A stretch of 6,179 nt of DNA from an uncultured Flavobacteriaceae bacterium (GTDB lineage: Bacteria; Bacteroidota; Bacteroidia; Flavobacteriales; Flavobacteriaceae), in the NCBI GenBank assembly GCA_913031655.1, contig CAJWFY010000091.1, forward strand, positions 1 to 6,179, written 5' to 3'. Within the stretch, counting starts at the first letter, position 1. Each line of letters starts with the position of its first letter. A program made the position numbers and the translations under genes. Under the pieces are notes generated by a model. It was not told where the DNA came from, made no database searches, and worked only from the letters and a program-made list of their open reading frames with translations. This document shows, in pieces, positions 6,178 through 6,179 of this stretch.

Positions 6178-6179
6178 AG

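Overview
The window is AT-rich, densely packed and all on the + strand. It looks like a chromosomal segment from a Bacteroidetes bacterium, most likely a flavobacterium. The reasons are the low GC content, A/T-rich start regions without clear Shine-Dalgarno sequences, the protein families and their sequence style, and a gene order I recall as typical of flavobacteria (recalled, not searched). I see no mobile element, rRNA, tRNA or CRISPR array.

Layout: (1) 3-1544 is a phospho-sugar mutase (PGM2-like) whose 5' end lies outside the window. (2) 1547-3370 is a full-length ABC exporter, with six membrane helices fused to an ATPase; it begins with GTG two bases after the mutase stop. (3) 3407-4908 is a three-gene signalling cassette: an ECF-type sigma factor, a 153-residue single-pass membrane protein I do not recognise with certainty, and a secreted Spy/CpxP-like protein. 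(4) 4966-6177 is an RsmB/NOP-type rRNA cytosine-C5 methyltransferase. Intergenic gaps are 1 to 57 bases, so no gene-free stretch exceeds 300 bases.

The most interesting part is the sigma cassette. The three proteins would sit in cytoplasm, inner membrane and periplasm, as expected of an envelope-sensing pathway: sigma factor, membrane-bound regulator and periplasmic sensor. The membrane protein is strongly bipolar in charge (basic N-terminal side, very acidic C-terminal side), and the secreted partner is basic. Upstream of both the sigma gene and the membrane-protein gene lies the same bipartite element, AAACCT-N11-TATTGTCAAWATA, with identical spacing. Its AAC and GTC cores are 17 bp apart, which resembles an ECF -35/-10 promoter, so the sigma factor may drive its own cassette. 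The regulatory circuit is inference; the repeated element, charge pattern and gene arrangement can be seen in the sequence.

The mutase (sugar-phosphate interconversion) and the exporter (possibly lipid or glycolipid export) could both serve envelope synthesis, which would suit an adjacent envelope-stress regulator. That link rests only on gene order.
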